Positions 20,660 through 33,423 are shown, counted from the first letter of the stretch. The stretch is DNA of 64,000 bases from Alligator mississippiensis (GCF_030867095.1 NC_081837.1:14712501-14776500); one strand, 5' to 3'. Numbers and translations are program-made. The notes: generated by a model not told the origin, from the sequence alone.

Positions 20660-23040
20660 TCACCTTGCTGTGCCAGTGCTTGCCCTTGAGGTCAGGAGAG
20701 ATCCAAATGAACTAGCAAGTGCTCAAAGGTTCAGTGTTTCCAGAGAGACCGTGTAATAATTCTCTGAAGTCTATGGACCCCATCTAACAGCAGATCCTGC
20801 ACAACAGCCAGAGCTCCATCTAGAGAGCCAGGATATAACAAGCGTCCTTTTGATTCTGCACAATCTCGTTGCGTTACTCCGCTTGCTTTTTCTTGCGCTA
20901 TACACAGTTGTGGTCCCCCTCCAGTTGATTTGCTATGTTTAATTCTCTTCCTGCTGACACTTTGTTCTTCATTCTGGGAAGGAAATTCTGCCTGAATTAC
21001 ATAAATATTAGATTCCCTCTTCCTCCCATCCTCATTGCCTGCATAACCTCTTTTTGTTAAATGACATAATAATTAATAGTACTTGGCAGTTTTTCAGCCA
21101 TGGAGCTCAAAACATGTTATACACCTTATATTCTATACATTTTTACACATTAATTATGCCTTGCTGGGTAAGGAATGGGTGTTTAAAAGGCTGTTTCTTC
21201 TGCCAGTGAAATACAGCCATCTTTGGGGTGAAATCCAAGTTGCTTATAAGCACGGGATAACTGTACACAACATTTCAAGCCAGGAAAGGAAAGAAGATTT
21301 TGTATAACTTGTAACGGTAGAAGGAATTCAGTGAGCAACTTGGTTGTCTGTTCTGAAGGCCATTCATTAAAGAAAGATCCGTTCCTCCATTCAGAAGCAT
21401 GTATGCCCTTAAGATTTGTCTTGGCTTTCCCACTAGGTCATACAAGCTGATCAGTTTAACAAATCTTTCTTAACCCCTTGTAGCGACCCTCACATTACAG
21501 GGAACAGCCCTTGAAGGAATGCTGATGTTTTTGAGGTTCCTTATCTTCTACCAGATCTGCCTCAGTAAGATTAAGAGGCAAGAAGAGAGAAAAGCTCCCT
21601 GTTTCCAAGGACAGCAGCTGTGCTACAAGGTACTTTGTAGATGGCCAATCTCCTGCAAAAACTGAGGGGGAAAGAGCTGTTGGTGCCCACACCGATGGGA
21701 GAAGCAATGGATACTTGCATCTGAAGAGCACCTGCACCCATGGAAAAGACTGAGGGGAGAGGGAAGGGACAAGCGCAAGGGTTTAACTTGATGAACATGG
21801 AGCACAACAACTGCTTGCACACACAACTCTGACTCGGTCTGCTCCCCACACACCTCTGTAAAGAAGTATTTTCCATAGTCCCATCCTCACATATTACTAA
21901 ACTGACATCATCTTACAAATGTCTACTACTGCTGCACTGCATTAAGAGGATGAATCTACTCAGTGGTGGTATCAGAAGTCCCTCTCCCCAAGTCATCTCT
22001 CCTTTCTGGGAATACCATGAACCTTGTGTCACAACAGTACAAACGCTTTTTCCACCTGAGGAGCAGAACTTGCTTCCTTAATGTTCAGAAATCACAGAAG
22101 GGTTTTCAGCTGTCACCATGCGAACCTGTTCCATAATCACACTGGGCTGATTAGCAAACCCAGCCCCACAACCCCCCCACAAGCACAGCACATCCCTTAC
22201 TGGTGAATCTTCCAGAAACACATGTGCTGGAGCAATGATCATCAGGTGCAGCTGCATTGTTATTGCATTATCAGGCCGTGACCAGCAGAGGGTAATGAAA
22301 GACCATTTGATGCTCTTTGAATTCAAACATGGCTTGGGGGAAAATGGAATGGCTAGAGATTGCAGGTATTGACATAACAGTGTTAAAACAACCTTTTGCA
22401 CCCATTTAATTTGAATTGGTTTTAAATCACACCTTCTAGTGAAACTGTACTACACTGCATGGAGAGAAGCAGATGGCTCCTGTCTATCTTCTGCTTAAGC
22501 CTTCAGGCTTTCTGATAAGTAACAAGGAGACAGGGATTGTGTTATGTTTATTAAAGAAGGGGCCAAGTCTTTTGGAAAATGTTACTTTTGCAGAATTGCT
22601 AACATTAAGGGGTCAAGTTCCTAACTAAAAAATCATGAGATCAGCTTAAAAACCACAAAGATTTTTAAATACATTTTGGGTTTATTTTTTACCTTCTTGT
22701 TTTTGAGAATTTAGGCTGTTTTTTGATACTTTCTGCAGCCTGGGGAGATAGAAACTTCCTTAACCTTTAATAAAGAAAGCTGAGACCTAGCTATCTCATC
22801 TAACCATCATGTTTAGGGGCTAGGTCCTTAAGTGAAGTAGTAAATAAAAATATCTCAGTGTTTGTAATGATATTGCAAGATGAGCATTATCTTAATATTT
22901 ACCTCCCCTCTTTGCAATAATGCAAACTTGTAACATCCCTTCCCCCCCTCCCCCCAACCTTGTCACTAGGGCTAGGTGTGGAGCCTACAGGTAAAATAGC
23001 CTCATGAGCACCCAATACATGGAGAGGAGATGGCTTACTA
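20660..23040. other. intergenic stretch
   Basis: No gene seen on either strand; frames are short and patternless. Short C-runs at about 22171-22180 and 22943-22955. No recognisable mobile element apart from A/T-rich unique sequence. Confidence 0.4.
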
Positions 23041-24361
23041 CACTCGGGTCTCTCTTTATGCAAGGGTCGCGTTCCAAAAAAACCTTGGATAAAGCGAATT
23101 CGCATAAAGCAAATCCATTATTACGTGTAATTAATAGGGATACATACCAGCCTCACTCTACTGCCCCTCCAAACCATGACAAATTCAACCAGTAATCACA
23201 CAATACAGTAACTGCTGTGCGGAGAGGCTGCGAGCTCCACGCTGCAAACGGCGGCGCGTGCAGGCTGGGCTGGAAAGGTACCTGGGCGAGGGAAGCAGGG
23301 TGGCAGGCAATGCCGGCTGCTCACTGCTCCTGGCTTCGCCCTGCTTCCCTGCCCTAGGTGCCTTTCCATCCCACCAGGTGCAACCTGGCACGGCTGAAAA
23401 CAGCGGGGTTGTACGGAGAGGCTACGAGCTTCCTGCTGCACTGGGTCATGCCCGCTGGGTTGCAGAGGCTCGAGGGCAGGGGAACAGCAGGGCTGTGCAG
23501 AGAAGGTGCTTGGCCCACGTTGCAAGCATTGGCTCACGCAGCAGGCGCTTCACCAAGGCCTCATGCGGCAAGCACCTTCTCCATGCGGCCCTGCTGTTTC
23601 CTGCTTCCCTGCCCTCGAGCCTGGCAGGCATGACTTGGTGCAGTAGCCTCTCCGTACAGCCCCACTATTCCCAGCCTTGCTAGGTTGCACCCGCCGGGCT
23701 GGAGAGGCACCTGGGGCAGGGAAGCAGGGTGGCAGGGAATGCCATCTGCTTGTTCTGTGCTGCCCTGGGGCTGCTGCTCTTTGAGGGGTGCAGGAGGCAC
23801 GTGGCCAGGGCAGTGGGGTGCGGGGCACTGGGACCAGGCAGGGAGAGGAGCCCAGCCAGGCCCAGGATTGAGGCCAGGGCCCACTGCACCCGTGTGTCCG
23901 CCCCTTCCCCTTGGAAGTGTGTGCGGCAGCAGGGAGCTGGCCTTCCCCCTCCTCCAGTAAACCACTGGAGGCTCTGTCCTGCTCTCTGCTGGGGCCCTGC
24001 AGCTGCACACTGCACCCCCAGCTGGACAGCAGCCCCAGCCCTGCCCAGTTCCCTCCCTACAGAGGCCTCAATCTCTCTTTTCCACCCCGCTCCCCTTACA
24101 TGCTGGAGCTGCCCTTGAAGCTACTTGGGGCCACATGTATGTCCTGTACATGCACGTGCTGCCCCCATCTCACCGCCTGCCTTCCACCTCCTTCCAGCTC
24201 CCTGCAAGCTAGAACTCTGCCAGCCTGCAGGGAGCTCATTGCCGGCCGACTTCGCATAAGATTGGATTTTTCTGGCACAAAGCAAATTTCTGGTATAAAT
24301 AAGGTCATCGCCTATACATGAATTCGCACAAAATGAATTCACATAAAGAGAGACCCGAGTG
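23041..24361. mobile_element. Tigger-like (TcMar) foldback element with GC-rich interior
   Basis: The ends are perfect inverse copies beginning CACTCGGGTCTCTCTTTATG, preceded and followed by TA, the tc1/mariner target. Sub-terminal 'gcaagggtcgcgttcc' and 'gaattcgcataaagc' resemble Tigger ends. The interior 23210-24240 is GC-rich: phrases such as 'cctgggcgagggaagcaggg', 'gttgtacggagaggct' and 'tgggctggaaaggtacc' recur in both orientations, giving long foldback arms. There is no transposase frame, so it is non-autonomous. Confidence 0.8.
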
Positions 24362-24671
24362 TAGTTCATTCAGTCCAAGTAGGTGGGTCCTTCTTTGGCA
24401 TAGATGCTGCATTTTGGGATTAGCTCTCACCCCCTCCATTTATTCTGCTGGTTTTAAACTTCATATATTACAAAATTAGGTCATCCAAAGGAAAATGGTC
24501 ATTCCTTTATTCATATTTTTCTGTTTTGCTGGACTGTCCCTTTGTCTTTCAAATATCCAGTTTATGCAAGTGAATGCCTGAGTCATACCCAGGGAAATGG
24601 TTGATATAGGGAGAAGCCCTGTGCAATGAGTAGGAACTATTTGAGAAGAAAATTAAAACTAGCTTTTGTGT

Positions 24672-24673
<2 letters not shown>

Positions 24674-24704
<31 letters not shown>
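24674..24704. repeat. (GT)n microsatellite
   Basis: About fifteen uninterrupted TG units. Confidence 0.97.
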
Positions 24705-24706
<2 letters not shown>

Positions 24707-24942
24707 TGCAGTGGATCTGGACAGCCCAATGCTGCCCCCTACCGTTTCTGAGTGTTATAATCTGAGCCTGTGGAAGATTATTTTTTGAGTAAGAAGCAAT
24801 GGAACTAGATGTAGGGTGGAATATGATTACCAGGTCAAAACTTTTCAGTCTATTCTTCCGACTCTTCCTTCCCAATTTTGACCAGTGGGTCTGGATTGGT
24901 TTCTTCCTCCTCTTCAACAATGGTCCAAAGTGTTACATTATA

Positions 24943-25200
24943 CCACGGGTGACAATCTGTGGCATGGGTGCCCTAAATGGCCTGGACAGCCATTGTGTGT
25001 GGCATGTGGCAGATCAGGGGACAGGCAGCACACTGGCATATAGGGCAGGAAATAGAAAACAGAGCAGCAGATCAGTCAGAGAGTCCAGGGCACGGAGCAG
25101 AAAGCAAAGTAGTGGATTGAGCAGGGTAAGGGGACCAGAATGACACTTGAGGACGGGGTGGGGCTAATGTTTGACACACCTGTCAAACAGGTTGATCCTC
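24943..25200 (+). mobile_element. hAT (Charlie-like) element, copy 2 of 3
   Basis: Shares in order with copies 1 and 3 the phrases 'gtggcatgggtgcc', 'gatcaggggacaggcagcac', 'agggcaggaaatagaaaaca' and 'gggtaaggggaccagaatg'. The ends are worn. It lies 50 bases before copy 3 in the same orientation. Confidence 0.55.
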
Positions 25201-25252
25201 ACTGCATTAGACAATACTGTTGGCATGACAGGGCCTATTCATTGATCTAGAA

Positions 25253-25472
25253 CAGGGGTGCCCGGACTATGGAACATGTGCCACAAGTGGCATGGGTAGC
25301 CTCTGTGCATGGTGCACAACAGATTGGGGAGGGGACAGGCAGCACAGCAGCAGATAGGGCAGGAAGCAGAAAACAGAGCAGCAGATCAGGCAGGGGAAGG
25401 GTATCAGAGTAGCACCAAGAGGATTTGTGGCATGTCTGCTGAAAAGTTTGGCCCCTACTGTTTGAGACCACT
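25253..25472 (+). mobile_element. hAT (Charlie-like) element, copy 3 of 3
   Basis: Begins CAGGGGTGCCCGGACTATGG and continues with the family order ('gtgccacaagtggcat', 'ggcagcacagcagcagatag', 'gggcaggaagcagaaaacag'). It ends near 'tgtttgagaccacta', typical of hAT right ends. No clear 8-base duplication. Confidence 0.6.
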
Positions 25473-25694
25473 ATGATATTCTGCAAAAAGTTTTCCCATT
25501 TTGCTGTGTGAACCTCTTACTGTGCAGGAGTGGGTTTTTGTATCTCTGTCTCTTATTTAATTGATTTGGAGTGCCTTCGTGATTATTTAACAAAAACATG
25601 CAGTGTATTACATGCCCACTCCGAGCCTTTCCATCAGGGATCACACAGGAATTACAGGTCAACAAACAAATACTGCATGTCTTGTAATACTACC

Positions 25695-26690
25695 TACAGG
25701 GTGTATCTACATAAAACTCTTAACTGCGCAGTAGCATAGTTTACTGCAGAGCAAGCATGTGCATCTCCACATGCACATGCTTACTACACAGTAAACCTTG
25801 CTATGAGTACATAAACTCAAATCATGAGTACATTTGCTATCTGCAAATGCTAGTAGCAAATCTACTTTTGATTATCAGTAGCACAGTAGTGCTCATGTAG
25901 ATGACTGACCGGGTATCCCAGTGCCAGCCCTGCTAGCTGCCCCACTGGTACATTTGGTCAGGGGACTGGGACCTGCCCCTCCCCTGCAGCTTTTTCTAAG
26001 TCTCCCATCACTGATCCAACAGCCAGGGCTAGGAGCTACCTGCTGCTGGGGCAGGGGGACATTGTCCCCACCCTGGCAGCTTGCAGTCCCTGGGGACAGG
26101 GTATAATAGAGTCAATGGACTGGAAGGGACCTATAAGATCATCAAGTCCAGTCCTCTGCCATAGGCTGGAGGTTAATGAGCTCAACCTAGCACAATGAGG
26201 TGCTTATCCAGCCTCCTCTTGAACATCTCCAAGGATGGTGACCGCACCACCTCTTCCAGGAGTGTGTTTCAGGTTGTAGTTATCCTTATGGAGAAGAAGT
26301 TCTTCCTTATGTCCAGCCGAAATCTTCCCTATATTAGTTTGTGACCATTGGTCCTCGTCCTCCCAAGAGGTGCCTTCCTGAAGAGTTGCTCCCCCAGAGC
26401 TCAGTGTTCCCCCCCTAATATCCCAGCCTGGGCCAAGAGACGGCTGTATCTTGGCCTGGTGCTCCCTGCCAGCCCCTGGACTAGCACCAGGGGGAACCTA
26501 GAGCTCCTCCTGGTGGCAGCAGGGGCCCATTGTAGGGCCCCAGGAAACAGGAGCAGTTTGCTGCCATTAGCGGGAAATCTGCTTCCACTTCCCTGCATGT
26601 GTAGACGCCTGCCCAGGATTGTTTACTCACAAGAAGTTTACTTGCAAGTAAACTGATCCCGGATCAAATACTTGTGTAGATGTGCCCAGA
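25695..26690. mobile_element. foldback DNA element, copy B, split by a CR1 fragment
   Basis: Same ends and order as copy A at 8165: 'gtgtatctacataaaactc ... gcgcagtag' at the left, 'gtgtagacgcctgcccagga ... ttgtgtagatgtgcccag' at the right, with a 'ctgctggggcagggggacat' core phrase present in both. The core is interrupted at about 26103-26405 by an antisense CR1 fragment that copy A lacks. Confidence 0.65.
26103..26405 (-). mobile_element. CR1 LINE 3' end, antisense, nested
   Basis: The reverse complement reads 'ggacataaggaagaacttct' (DIRKNFF), then 'ttcaagaggaggctggataa' and 'ggacttgatgatcttatagg' (the CR1 3' UTR). Inserted within the foldback element, copy B. Confidence 0.85.
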
Positions 26691-26699
26691 ACATACAAG

Positions 26700-26835
26700 A
26701 TTAAAGTGCTTATATAGCACTTGCCAATAGCTTTCGCATCCCTTTACAAAGGAAGTTAGGATCATTCTCTGTTCTGCAGCAGGAAAACTGAAGCTCAGGA
26801 GACTTAAATCTGGATTAGAATCTACTTGGTGAGTT
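26700..26835 (+). repeat. MIR-like SINE fragment
   Basis: 'agtgcttatatagcacttgc', 'ctttacaaaggaagttagga' and 'gcaggaaaactgaagctcag' follow the MIR order, diverged. Confidence 0.45.
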
Positions 26836-28445
26836 TGAAGCCCACCTCAAACACACTGAGATCTGATCCTTCACTCTTTATTTATGCCAGTGCTCCCCAG
26901 ATATTTGGTGTTGAGAGTTACAAGGTCAGCCCCTAAATATATGCACAGACATTAAAAGCCTTAGGACATGTCTATATGTAGAAATTCAGTGCCACAGATG
27001 TTCTGGAACTATTCTGCAATAGTTATGAAGGTCTATGACAACAATGCAAATACCAGTATTTGCACAGCCACAATGAAACTAATAATTAACAACACTCTAT
27101 TCTGATTTCTCCCCATTCTGCACAAGCTCTTGTGTCTCTAATCCATTTTTCTTTCTCCTGCACAGAGTAATCCCTCCTGTATTTAATCCAGGCCTTATGT
27201 TAAAACATTCATGGCTTTCTCCATAACAAAGCTGCTACTCTTGAAACTGTCACATTAGTTTCCATTGTCTTGACACAGCGGAGCAAGCTTTAACTTTAAT
27301 AAATCCCCCAGTGACATACAGGAGCTGTCATAAAGCTACTTCCACTCACACGAGTGATGCATTTTATCCTTCTACCCTAGAGAGTTTCATTTTTTGGACA
27401 GGTCCGTCATATATGGAGAGAGGCACTGTCTATAATACTACAACATTAGGCATCTGATGATATGCTTGAAGTCATAATCCCAGCAACAACCTGATTGCTA
27501 CAGATCATTCCTTTTGTTACAAACTGTGGATTATGCCATACTGTTTTCTATCACTTTCTCTCATAACTTGCTATTTCCTTTTGTTGTCTTTATTTTTTAA
27601 TTGGTTGCTTTATTTGAGAGTGATGAAAGTCAGACAGTCAAATCTATGCCTGATGTAGCAACAGTGAAGTTGGTGGATCATATCTCAAGGCAGTGTGAAT
27701 TTAATATAATTCCAAAGAAGTCAGTAAAACCTAGCAGGTGTAGACTAGCAGACAGTCCATCTCAATGATGTAAAGTGGACATACATTTAGCTCATGGTTT
27801 CAAAAAAGGAAATGGTAACAATTTGACACGCTAACAGAACGTATGTTATGCTGCCCCTAGTAGTTGGTGTAGTAAAGAGCAGAGAATCTGTAACAGCCTA
27901 CTAAAGCTACCCACTCACAAAGTTACTTTAGCTCAAATAGTGGAGGTCTGTGTTGCAATGCTAAATGATAAGACATTCGGACTCAGTGCCACTGTTGTGC
28001 AGCTGGCATATAATAAGACTGAGTGTCTTAAAAGTGACCAGTGATTTTGGGTGCCCAATTTGAGATGCATTAGAGAGTTCTGACTTGCAGAGAGCAGCCC
28101 TCAGTACTTTCTGAAAATTAGGCTTCTTAATGGCACCTGAGGTTGGACATCCAAAAAGGGAAACAGCCAAAAAAAATCACTTTCGAAACTCTTGGATAGA
28201 AATGTTAGTACTTTTTAAAACAGGGCCAGGACATAACAATCTTAGCCACACCACAGAGGACAAAAGATTTTGTTCTCTCCCTGGAATGCATGAGCAATGC
28301 TTTGTTAGCATTAACAATAGTTATACACAACTCCAAGGGGGAATGAAAGTGTAAATAGTCAGTGTTTAATCTTCTTTATGGTGGGATCATTATCTTGAAA
28401 CATTTTTTTGCTCTGAAGCAGCACTTGCATCATAGCACAGTATCT
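26835..28445. other. intergenic stretch
   Basis: No gene or clear mobile element. A fragment 'cttaggacatgtctatatg' at about 26959 resembles a hAT terminus. Confidence 0.35.
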
Positions 28446-28448
28446 CCC

Positions 28449-28768
28449 TAGTGATTGTGAACTAGGTTGCCAGGGCATCCTGGGGTGCCTTGAGGTCCTT
28501 TCAAGGGTGCTATGGGATGCCGCACAATGTTAGCACTATCAGGTGTGTAAGCATGATTCGCATGTTAAACCCAGATTTCAAATAGGAATCCATAGCATTA
28601 AAAGCATTCTGACCTGCTGTGGGCTTGCTGAGTTCTTTGCAACAGAAGAATCGCTCTATTACTTTACTGTAGTCAAAAAACAAGTGAAAACAAAAAGCTG
28701 ACATTTTCCAAAGGGTTTCTTGAATCTAATGAGGCATGCCTTGAATCTAAAAAGCTTGACAACCACTG
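28449..28768. mobile_element. probable hAT-type element
   Basis: The left end TAGTGATTGTGAACTAGGTT and the inverse of the right end (CAGTGGTTGTCAAGCTTTTT) are similar, and the 'gacaaccactg' end is typical of hAT elements. 'tgaatctaatgaggcatgcc' and 'tgaatctaaaaagcttgac' form a short direct repeat near the right end. No clear duplication of flanks. Confidence 0.4.
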
Positions 28769-28769
28769 C

Positions 28770-31230
28770 TGAAGGTACAGGCACCTTCCACAGATTGTCT
28801 GATGCCAAATCACAGCTAGGCCCACGTGTCCAGATGCATGTAAGAAAAGGTTATTATGGTTCTCTGCTGAGAGATGTACAACGTTTTGCCTGTGTAAACT
28901 TGGTGGGTTTATACATCCCAATAGGAGTCTACAGCAGCGGATATACAGTTAGATGGATAGCTCTAAATCAAAGCCCACGACCATTCCAGCATCTCGCCCT
29001 TGTGTTCTCATTAGCACTTGTAAGGTAAGCAGAGGAACTTGAGGGGAGACTTCAAAGCAAAACACAATGGATGAAGGAGACCGTGTTGCAAGTTCAGTAA
29101 GTTAGCAGTCCTGTTAGCAGTCAGTAAGTTAGCAGTCTCTGAATCTGTATCAAACAAGTGCCGTAGGGTTTGATCAGGCAGCTCTATACCATTAGGAAAG
29201 GGTAGTCTCTTTTTAATGTGTGGCAAAACTTGAGGTCCTGGAGTACTTAATACTCGTACTGCAGTTTCTGCAATGGTAGAAAAACTAACTAGAGCTTGGT
29301 TCTAATACCCCCTGACCCTGGCGTATAGTTTGGATGTGTGTCCAGGCTTGGCAGCTCAGGTCCATAACCATGGTGTCTGATCCACTGTCTTGGGAATATG
29401 ACAATCTTTATTCCTTGCCAGCAATTTGGTATAAGTACTGCACTGTACTGTCCAAAGGCAAGAAAGGCAAGAATGATGCTAACGATCAGAATAATTTTTG
29501 ATTGTAATAAAGGAGCCTCTACCTGAGGCTGTCACTCCAGCCTTAACTTATGAAAACAAAGTCAGATCATAAAGACAACTCAGAGGTTCACCTTGGCAGC
29601 ATCCCATGAAGAGAGATGAGTCTTGGAGTGCCAATAGCCTACTTTTAAACCAAGGGATATAATAATGTTCTAGCACTCAACATTTTCCTGGGCCATAACA
29701 AATAGTAATTACTCATCAGAAAACCTCAGAGGGGAAAATAGATCCAAATCCAAAGTCCATCTTCATCGGGACCTGTAAACCCTATTATAATGCAAATAAC
29801 AAACAGGAAAAATTCAGGTAATTCTTGAAAGCTGGCATGACAGGAAATAAATGTTTGCAACTTTCCTATAAACTCTTGACTGAAGGAAAGACTTTCTGAA
29901 ATAATTACATCTGGTTTCCTGAGCCTTCATCCTTTTGTTTCTATGTATCGCCTTCTGTATTCAGATAATGTAGTATAGGACATAGACAAACCAATTAGCT
30001 ATTGGTGTGTAAAGAAGGCCTGTTTTCCAAATTTTCAGATGGAATTTGGGCACCCACCATAGGCACTTCTGTCTGAAAACTGGGTCAAGGGTGACTACAC
30101 TTAGTGAAGTGTATACTACTCAAATGCTGCACTGCGTACATATTGCAGCTCTCCATAGGCATTTTTTGTATTTTTTTCCCCCTAGTAGAGCAGAGTGCTG
30201 ATGAATTTAAATCATGATGCAGTACAGAGCCTGTTAAAGACCTCTTTTATGGACCATAAAAGAAATGAAATTAAATTGCTTTGTTTTCCCTTTCGTGCAC
30301 ATCCCTCTAAGGATGAAGTGTAAGGATGAAAGAACAGCAAAGAAAGCACTGGGGGCTTAGAATGATTTCTCCTGGTATCCCTGTATGGTTTGTGAATCAT
30401 CCAGGGAAGCATAGGCAGAAAGCGGTTCATCATTAATCTTTTATAAGAGTCCTGCTAATTGCTTTTAATAACACAATCAGAGCCTTGTGGTTTCCAATAT
30501 TACCATCAGCTTCTTGCAGACTATGTCCTTCCAGCTGGAGGCTCGGCATTGGCTTAAATGATTGATCTGGGCACTCAAGTGTCTTAGGCTTTGGAGTTTC
30601 TGGTGGCAATACTACACCCCCCACAGCACTGTGGGATTATTTCTGAACCCCCCAAAGCCATAGAGCATCATGACTGAGGTGGTTTTTTGACAGCAACTGA
30701 AGCAGGAGGACAAGACCTAATGCCATAGGCATTATTTAGGTAAAACCCCCGCTGAAGTCTGTCTTTCTTGGAAATGCCTATATTGCCTGCTAAACAGATT
30801 CTCTACAAGGTGAGAAGTGTGAATGTGTCCCGTCTCCTAGGCTGCTCCCATAATTTCTGTAGAAACCTAAGAAAGTCTGGGGACAGAGAACCGAGACCAA
30901 TGTGACAAGGACTGTTGGCTGTTTAGGAATATATTGTTTTAGGTCCTAGTGGCCTGCAGGCTATAGTAGGACTGGAGAACTGTTGCCTCAAACTTCCCTT
31001 ATCAAAAACCAGGCGGACACGAGTAGGTCTGTACAGTGAGCGGGTTTGGGGTGTCTCAGCTTTGGTTGTAGCCAGTATGAGTTGTGTTGCATGTATCTAA
31101 GACAAATGTGGTTCCAATAGTATTTCAAGATGTGAAACCATGGAAACTATGGAAAGACTATAAATAAAATACATTGAGAGGGAAGAACTGCCAAGTTTCC
31201 CAATACTTTTAAAACCTAGAGAAGAGAAAA
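28770..31230. other. intergenic stretch
   Basis: No gene or clear element found. A short tandem duplication of 'cagtaagttagcagtc' lies at about 29094-29138. Confidence 0.35.
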
Positions 31231-31231
31231 C

Positions 31232-31456
31232 ACTGGACATTAGGAAGAACTTCTTCACAGTTCGAGTGGCCAGGGTCTGGAACGGACTCCCAAGGGAGGT
31301 GGTGCTCTCCCCTACCCTGGGGGTCTGCAAGAGGAGGTTAGATGAGCATCTAGCTGGGGTCATCTAGACCCAGCACTCTTTCCTGCCTATGCAGGGGATC
31401 GGACTTGATGATCTACTGAGGTCCCTTCCGACCCTAACATCTATGAATCTATGAAA
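31232..31456 (+). mobile_element. CR1 LINE, extreme 3' fragment
   Basis: Begins abruptly at 'ctggacattaggaagaactt' and is nearly identical to 10905-11127, through 'gatgatctactgaggtccct' to 'acatctatgaatctatgaa'. A strongly 5'-truncated copy; high similarity to the intron 7 copy suggests the same CR1 subfamily. Confidence 0.93.
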
Positions 31457-33150
31457 ATATATCTCTTGGTCAATCTAAAATTTGTCTGGCATTAACTGAC
31501 TCTTGCTGTGCCTTTCTCCACTAGGTCAAATAGCTTTCTGATATTAGTATATTCTGCCCATGAGATATTTACATACTGTAATCAAATCTTATATTTCTGA
31601 TAATCTAAAAAGTGCACAGTAAGGCATTTTTCTAGAATTTAACAATTCCTTGTTGTTAAAAGTTCTTTTACATTAGCCTCGTCTGAATATTTGATTGTTT
31701 GGGTTTGCTGGCCTGAACAGAAAAATTCAAGTCATCTTCAAATTATTAATTTTTGTCTAAAAAAAAAAACCAGAAAAAGACAGCGTGAGGTGAAAAAAGG
31801 GGGTTGCTTTGAATGTTCTGTTTCATCTACCAATTTTTTTTTTTTTTTTAATAATTCAGTTTAAACAACTTTGGTCTAAAAATGCTGTTTTGAAATTTAA
31901 AAAATTAAGCAGATTATTCCAAATGTTTTGAATTGTTTTTATTTATGGGGGTGGAAACTGTTGGCCAAACGTGGTGAAATCAATTGACCTGAAACTCATT
32001 ATTTCTTTTGTCAATAAACTTTTCATCTAAAACTTTTTACCCAGCTTCCCTCAGGTGATAAATCAAGCGATGATAAATGTTGCTGGGCTCAGCTACGCAT
32101 AGAAAAAAGCAAGCTAGGAGGTCTGACTAACAGATTGATAACTATAGTCAAGTCAAATTTATAAAGCTTATCTTCCTTGCAAGGCTTGGTGGAATCTTTG
32201 TTACTTTAATAACCAGGGTCCCATTAATAATTATCTTTTGATACTTCTGTGCATAGACACTAATTGCAAACTGAGCAGCATTCGGATGGGAAAGAAAATT
32301 CTAAGCCACAGACAGCAGCAATAGCATGGCAGTTATTTTGAGATTTGAAGACCATGCTAAAAATGAAGTAGTGGAGCAATGAACACTTCAATCTCTTTAG
32401 AGCACCATTGAGGAAAATTCCTGATGGGTAAAGGGAGGGGAGAATGGATTGCTTCCTGAACTGGTTTGCTCTTGCAGCAGCCTTCTTCCCCGAAGGGAGA
32501 AGGCTCTGCTGCTAATGTTCATAGAGATTAGTAGATTTGTATGTAGGCTGTTACATTCTCCCTGAAGCTCATTCAATTAGGAAACCAGCAATGGTTCCAG
32601 ACCCCTGGGAGAGTAATTAGCAAACTGATCTCTGCCCCTGCTTCAGCAAGCTGTCTCCACCTACAAACAAAAGCATAGGATAGTGTTGCCAGTTGTTGCA
32701 ATTTTCCACAGACCGAGTTCACTATAACTTACTGGGTGTTCCCCGCAGGCAGAGGTGGTAAAACAATCCAGGAAAAGCAAAAATAAAGGCAAAAACCCAC
32801 ATGCGTCATGAGTAATCTGGAGAATCTGCTTGCAAGATTTACTGGACTGAATGAAAAATGAGTTAGTTGATATGCATTACTTCTCCATGTGATTTCAGGA
32901 AAAGTTTGCACAATGTAATTGCAATGAAATTCAATCGATCCCTTTAGCAGCCTACGCTTCAGTTTATGCAATTTTCTGTAGTACTCAGTGGGTTAAGTGA
33001 GAATATCTTTGAAAGCTTAGGTGGTGTTGGTTCTCAATCAGTTCCCTTAAGAATTAAGTCTATTTCTTTCAAGCAAACTGAAATTTTAAAGGGCACCTGT
33101 CTATAAGGTATTGGATTTTTAAATGGATTTTATTACTTGCTTTTGATAGT
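31456..33150. other. intergenic stretch
   Basis: A/T-rich; no gene seen. A T-run lies at about 31837-31850. An 80-codon frame on the minus strand near 32729-32971 is without recognisable similarity. Confidence 0.35.
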
Positions 33151-33155
33151 CTTTG

Positions 33156-33245
33156 GACTGCAGCTCTATTGTGCTCGATGCTGTACAAACATGTTAAAAG
33201 GAGATGTCTCCCACCCCAAAGACAAGAGATACAATGCCTAAGAGG
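33156..33245 (-). repeat. L2/MIR-type repeat fragment
   Basis: 'ctgcagctctattgtgctcg', 'atgctgtacaaacatgttaa' and 'caccccaaagacaag' follow the order of a widespread old vertebrate repeat 3' region (ctattgtgctaggtgctgta, then caaacac..., then ccccaaagag). Diverged. Confidence 0.4.
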
Positions 33246-33423
33246 AGAAAGTAGTGTGAGGGGAAAAATGAAACATCTCACCATGACAAGCAGCATTTAT
33301 AGTGTACCCACTGTCTGACCATTATTGGCATTTGGGTTTTTTGGCAAGTATTATGGCTGTGAACTTCCACTATTTTTTATTTTAATGGGGGGGAGGGGAA
33401 ATGCCATGTATTGTATATTTTGG

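Larger units (their letters stand above)
17690..20660 (+). other. P2RX1: probable P2RX1 3' untranslated region
   Basis: There is no further open coding sequence after the stop. The first canonical AATAAA downstream is at 20634-20639, followed by a T/GT-rich stretch (cttgctgtgccagtgcttg). An ATTAAA near 18931 is an alternative site. If the distal site is used, the 3' UTR is about 2.95 kb and contains two hAT-type elements (17963-18375 and 19561-19742). The extent is inferred; there is no transcript evidence. Confidence 0.45.

Noticed and set aside
23258..24321. Frames of 90-150 codons inside the Tigger-like element as a possible transposase
   Set aside because: No DDE, helix-turn-helix or CENP-B-like sequence; the region is a repeat of GC-rich units in both orientations.
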